From Planctomycetota bacterium (GTDB lineage Bacteria > Planctomycetota > Planctomycetia > Pirellulales > Pirellulaceae), in assembly GCA_029979005.1 (NCBI GenBank), contig JAPOIJ010000005.1, positions 1-63,860 on the forward strand: a stretch of 63,860 bases of DNA, written 5' to 3'. This document shows positions 61,573 to 63,860 of the stretch, one piece after another. The notes beneath the pieces were generated by a model that ran no database searches, was not told the origin of the DNA, and worked only from the letters and a program-made list of their open reading frames with translations. Both the position numbers and the translations under genes were made by a program. Each line of letters begins with the position of its first letter. Position 1 is the stretch's first letter.

Positions 61573-63860
61573 GTGGACTCGAACCCTCAATCTAACCCTC
61601 AGCCCGTGCCGTTTGTTTTCGCGTCGCCAGATATCTCGGAGGACTCTCCGTTCGATTTCTGGGGCATTCTTAACCGTCGAAAATGGTTGGTATTTTTGGG
61701 CTTGGTCACGGGAATGGCACTGGGCGCTATATACGACGCGCAATGCGAGACGATCTACAAGAGCGTGGCAAAAATCAAGATTGAGCCCAAAGACCCGCTC
61801 TATCTCCCCATGTCGCAAAACAGTAGGACCATGTTTCCTATGGCGGCAGACATGGCAATCCGGCACGACCAGTTAATTGGTCAGTACAACATCGTTCAAC
61901 GTTGTTTACTCGAAAATAACCTCTCGGCTCTCGAGTCATTTTCAGAGTTAGCCAACGACGAGACAATCCCCTACGTTATGGACAATCTCGTAGTTACGCA
62001 AAATAAAGACGAGCAAGTCCTCTATGAATTAGTCTACTACAGCTCAGAACCTGACGACGCTCAAACCATCCTGAATAACTTAATTGCGACCTATGAAACC
62101 GATCTGGGTGAACAATATTTGAACGAGAGCACGAAGGTTAGCGATCTTTTGACGTCAATCCATCGTGAATTTAAAGAGAACTACAGTGCGCTTCAAAAGC
62201 GACTCGACGCCGCCCACGAGGAAGATCAGGCGATCGTAGTCTCGCAGGGGAATATTACCCTGCACCAGGTCAAGGTAAACGAGCTAACCAAAATTCTTCA
62301 GACAGACCAAAACAAAATTGCATTTCTTGGTAAAGATTTGGAGCGGGCCAAGGAAGCCTTGCTTTCAGGTGACAAAGAAATTGAAGAAATGGTCTGGATC
62401 TTTAAAGAACAAAATAAAATTAAGGACGATGGCCGCAGGGAAGAGGCAAGCAATCGTGACATTTTCTTGCTTGAAAATAAGATCAGAGAATTAGAGGCCA
62501 ATTACCGTCGCCTTGAGCAAATTTACGGCGCGGGGAATAAAGAACTCAAAGGCCTGGCTCAGGAAATTCAAACTTGGCAAGCGTCGCTTAACAAACTGGT
62601 CGCTACCGGCGACAGTGAAAGTCGCACGAATATCGAACCAAGAGAAATTCTTCAACGCCATATACGCTCACTGGAACAGCAGGTTTTTGATCTTCAAGCC
62701 TCAATTGAAATCAACCAAAAGGCTCTAATTGAAAACTCCACTGAAGCGGGAAGAATTGCTGCCGTTCAACGAAAAATCGAAAATATCAACACCCAGATGG
62801 ATGATGTTCGGGACTTCTTGAAAATTGCGGAAAAGAAACTAATTGAAATTGACTCCGGTGATAACAACGCCAGCAAGGAAGGTTTCCGATTTCAAAAACT
62901 GCAAAACGCAACCTACGGTGAAGAAGTTTGGCCGATACTTCTGGTCATCCTTGGGATTGGTGGCCTGCTGGGAAGCCTGGTTGGATTCGGCCTCGGTTGT
63001 CTCGTGGAACTGGCCGACAAAACGTTCCACAATCCAGACGAAGTCATGAAAAAACTGAACGTGCCGTTAATCGGTCATGTGCCCGTCATTGCTCAAAACA
63101 AACGCTACCTCGTTGAGAATTCTTCCATCGATCCTGTCGTTTGCACTTACCACCGGCCTAAATCTCAGGTGGCGGAAGCTTTCCGCGCTGTAAGAACAGC
63201 CCTCTACTTCAACACTCAGGGCAAGAACCACTCGATTATTCAAGTTACGAGCCCAACTCCCGGTGACGGAAAGTCCACTTTGGCGGCCAACCTGGCAGTT
63301 TCGATCGCCCAGTCTGGAAAGCGCGTCCTGTTAGTGGATGCAGACATGCGACGACCTCGGCAACACGCAACTTTCGGGATCGAATCCTCACTTGGATTTG
63401 CGACGGTTCTCAGTGGACAGTCACAATGGCGAGATTCGTTGATTGAAAGTGTCGAGGTCGATGGATTGACGATCATGCCATGTGGCACGCGCCCCAACAA
63501 TCCAGCCGAACTTAGCTCTTCTCCGCAAATCGATGTTCTTTTTGAACAAATGCGAGAGGACTTTGACTTCGTTATCATCGACACGCCACCGTTACTAGCG
63601 GTCACCGATCCAAGCCCAATCGCCGCTCGTGTTGACGGCGTAGTCCTCTGCCTTCGAATCAAAAAGAACGTACGGGTCAGTGCTGAACGAGCCACCGAGA
63701 TGCTAACGAATCTCGGAGCCCATTGCATCGGTTTGGTCGTTAATGGAGTCGGAGCCCAGTCTGGCTATGGCAGCCAATACACCTACGGAGCCTATCGTGC
63801 AGGATACTCCTACAACGGTTACGGATATGGCTATGGTTACGGAACCGGCGGTGGAAAGTA
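61573..63860 (+). CDS. Wzc-like chain-length determinant / BY-kinase, reaching the right edge
   Basis: The open frame covers about 762 residues. An N-terminal Wzz-type region has a TM (WLVFLGLVTGMALGAIY, about 33-49), long coiled-coil periplasmic part (about 190-430), a second TM (about 455-480), and a cytoplasmic kinase. The kinase has Walker A TPGDGKSTLAANLA (near 567), Walker A' VLLVDADMRRP (near 590) and Walker B VIIDTPPLL (near 670). The tail is Tyr/Gly-rich (GYGYGYGYGTGGG), the autophosphorylation cluster of BY-kinases. GTG at 61573 is preferred with GGAG upstream; TTG at 61567 and GTG at 61516 are alternatives. The frame ends TA at 63859-63860, which could be the first two bases of a stop or a Tyr codon. 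It controls polymer length in exopolysaccharide export. Confidence 0.87.
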   Translation, partial: MDSNPQSNPQPVPFVFASPDISEDSPFDFWGILNRRKWLVFLGLVTGMALGAIYDAQCETIYKSVAKIKIEPKDPLYLPMSQNSRTMFPMAADMAIRHDQLIGQYNIVQRCLLENNLSALESFSELANDETIPYVMDNLVVTQNKDEQVLYELVYYSSEPDDAQTILNNLIATYETDLGEQYLNESTKVSDLLTSIHREFKENYSALQKRLDAAHEEDQAIVVSQGNITLHQVKVNELTKILQTDQNKIAFLGKDLERAKEALLSGDKEIEEMVWIFKEQNKIKDDGRREEASNRDIFLLENKIRELEANYRRLEQIYGAGNKELKGLAQEIQTWQASLNKLVATGDSESRTNIEPREILQRHIRSLEQQVFDLQASIEINQKALIENSTEAGRIAAVQRKIENINTQMDDVRDFLKIAEKKLIEIDSGDNNASKEGFRFQKLQNATYGEEVWPILLVILGIGGLLGSLVGFGLGCLVELADKTFHNPDEVMKKLNVPLIGHVPVIAQNKRYLVENSSIDPVVCTYHRPKSQVAEAFRAVRTALYFNTQGKNHSIIQVTSPTPGDGKSTLAANLAVSIAQSGKRVLLVDADMRRPRQHATFGIESSLGFATVLSGQSQWRDSLIESVEVDGLTIMPCGTRPNNPAELSSSPQIDVLFEQMREDFDFVIIDTPPLLAVTDPSPIAARVDGVVLCLRIKKNVRVSAERATEMLTNLGAHCIGLVVNGVGAQSGYGSQYTYGAYRAGYSYNGYGYGYGYGTGGGK

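Noticed and set aside
1..63860. CRISPR arrays, transposases, integrases, prophage genes and tRNA genes
   Set aside because: No regularly spaced repeats, transposase or integrase motifs, phage proteins or cloverleaf with conserved TTCRANY element were noticed on reading both strands; a dedicated tRNAscan or ISfinder run was not possible.

Overview
The window is about 64 kb of gene-dense bacterial chromosome that almost certainly comes from a planctomycete, probably of the Pirellulales type (my inference). The signs are a DUF1559 protein with a prepilin-like N-terminus followed by a small lipoprotein, tetrahydromethanopterin (H4MPT)-type C1 cofactor genes beside folate genes, an ABC-2 permease fused to a CPBP protease, many TTG/GTG starts, dnaA not next to dnaN, and a GC content near 50 percent. 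No transposase, integrase, prophage, CRISPR array or tRNA gene was recognised, so this looks like stable core chromosome with a surface-polysaccharide region inside it.

Layout. (1) 0-4.5 kb: a CobW-type GTPase cut by the left edge, a DegT/StrS aminotransferase, a CPBP membrane protease, a GNAT acetyltransferase and an ArgE-like M20 deacylase. (2) 4.7-10.7 kb: a dihydropteroate-synthase-like protein, a stand-alone FtsH-type (M41-like) peptidase domain, pabB, pabA, a DUF447 flavoprotein and beta-RFAP synthase. The last three overlap. This arrangement joins p-aminobenzoate supply to the first committed step of methanopterin synthesis. (3) 10.8-18.3 kb: pdxJ, dapA, an exported asparaginase-family hydrolase, an exported calcineurin-type phosphoesterase, folE and a winged-helix AAA ATPase. 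(4) 18.5-26 kb: a NatA-type ATPase with the NatB-CPBP fusion, an amidohydrolase, a THUMP-like methyltransferase and two unrecognised proteins. (5) 26.1-35 kb: dnaA with its upstream control region, an MsbA-like exporter, a glycosyltransferase, and a translationally coupled GcvT-like/PYROXD2-like pair. (6) 35-37.4 kb, minus strand: an alpha/beta hydrolase, a CitG-like protein and a PTPS-like protein in one operon, probably also C1-cofactor genes. (7) 37.6-51.1 kb: a surface glycan locus with two methyltransferases, two glycan-assembly proteins, a complete pseudaminic-acid-type pathway (pseB, C, F, a GH fusion, I), a second MsbA-like exporter and a KpsF/GutQ-type arabinose-5-phosphate isomerase. 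(8) 51.7-58.3 kb: the DUF1559 protein and lipoprotein, a double-CDGSH protein, a prepilin peptidase with an atypical active site, three small lipoproteins, an SDR oxidoreductase and the RNase P RNA gene. (9) 58.4-63.9 kb: mutS and a Wzc-like chain-length/BY-kinase protein that reaches the right edge.

How they work together. FolE, PTPS-like, PabA/PabB, DHPS-like, DUF447, beta-RFAP synthase and CitG-like proteins span both the pterin and the aryl-ribose halves of the methanopterin-type cofactor. Sections 5, 7 and 9 supply sugars, transfer, export and polymer control for an envelope glycan. The least explained elements are the NatB-CPBP system, the GcvT/PYROXD2 pair, the two exporters with a coiled-coil insertion after TM1, and the winged-helix AAA protein. 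All function statements rest on motif recognition by eye; no database search was run.
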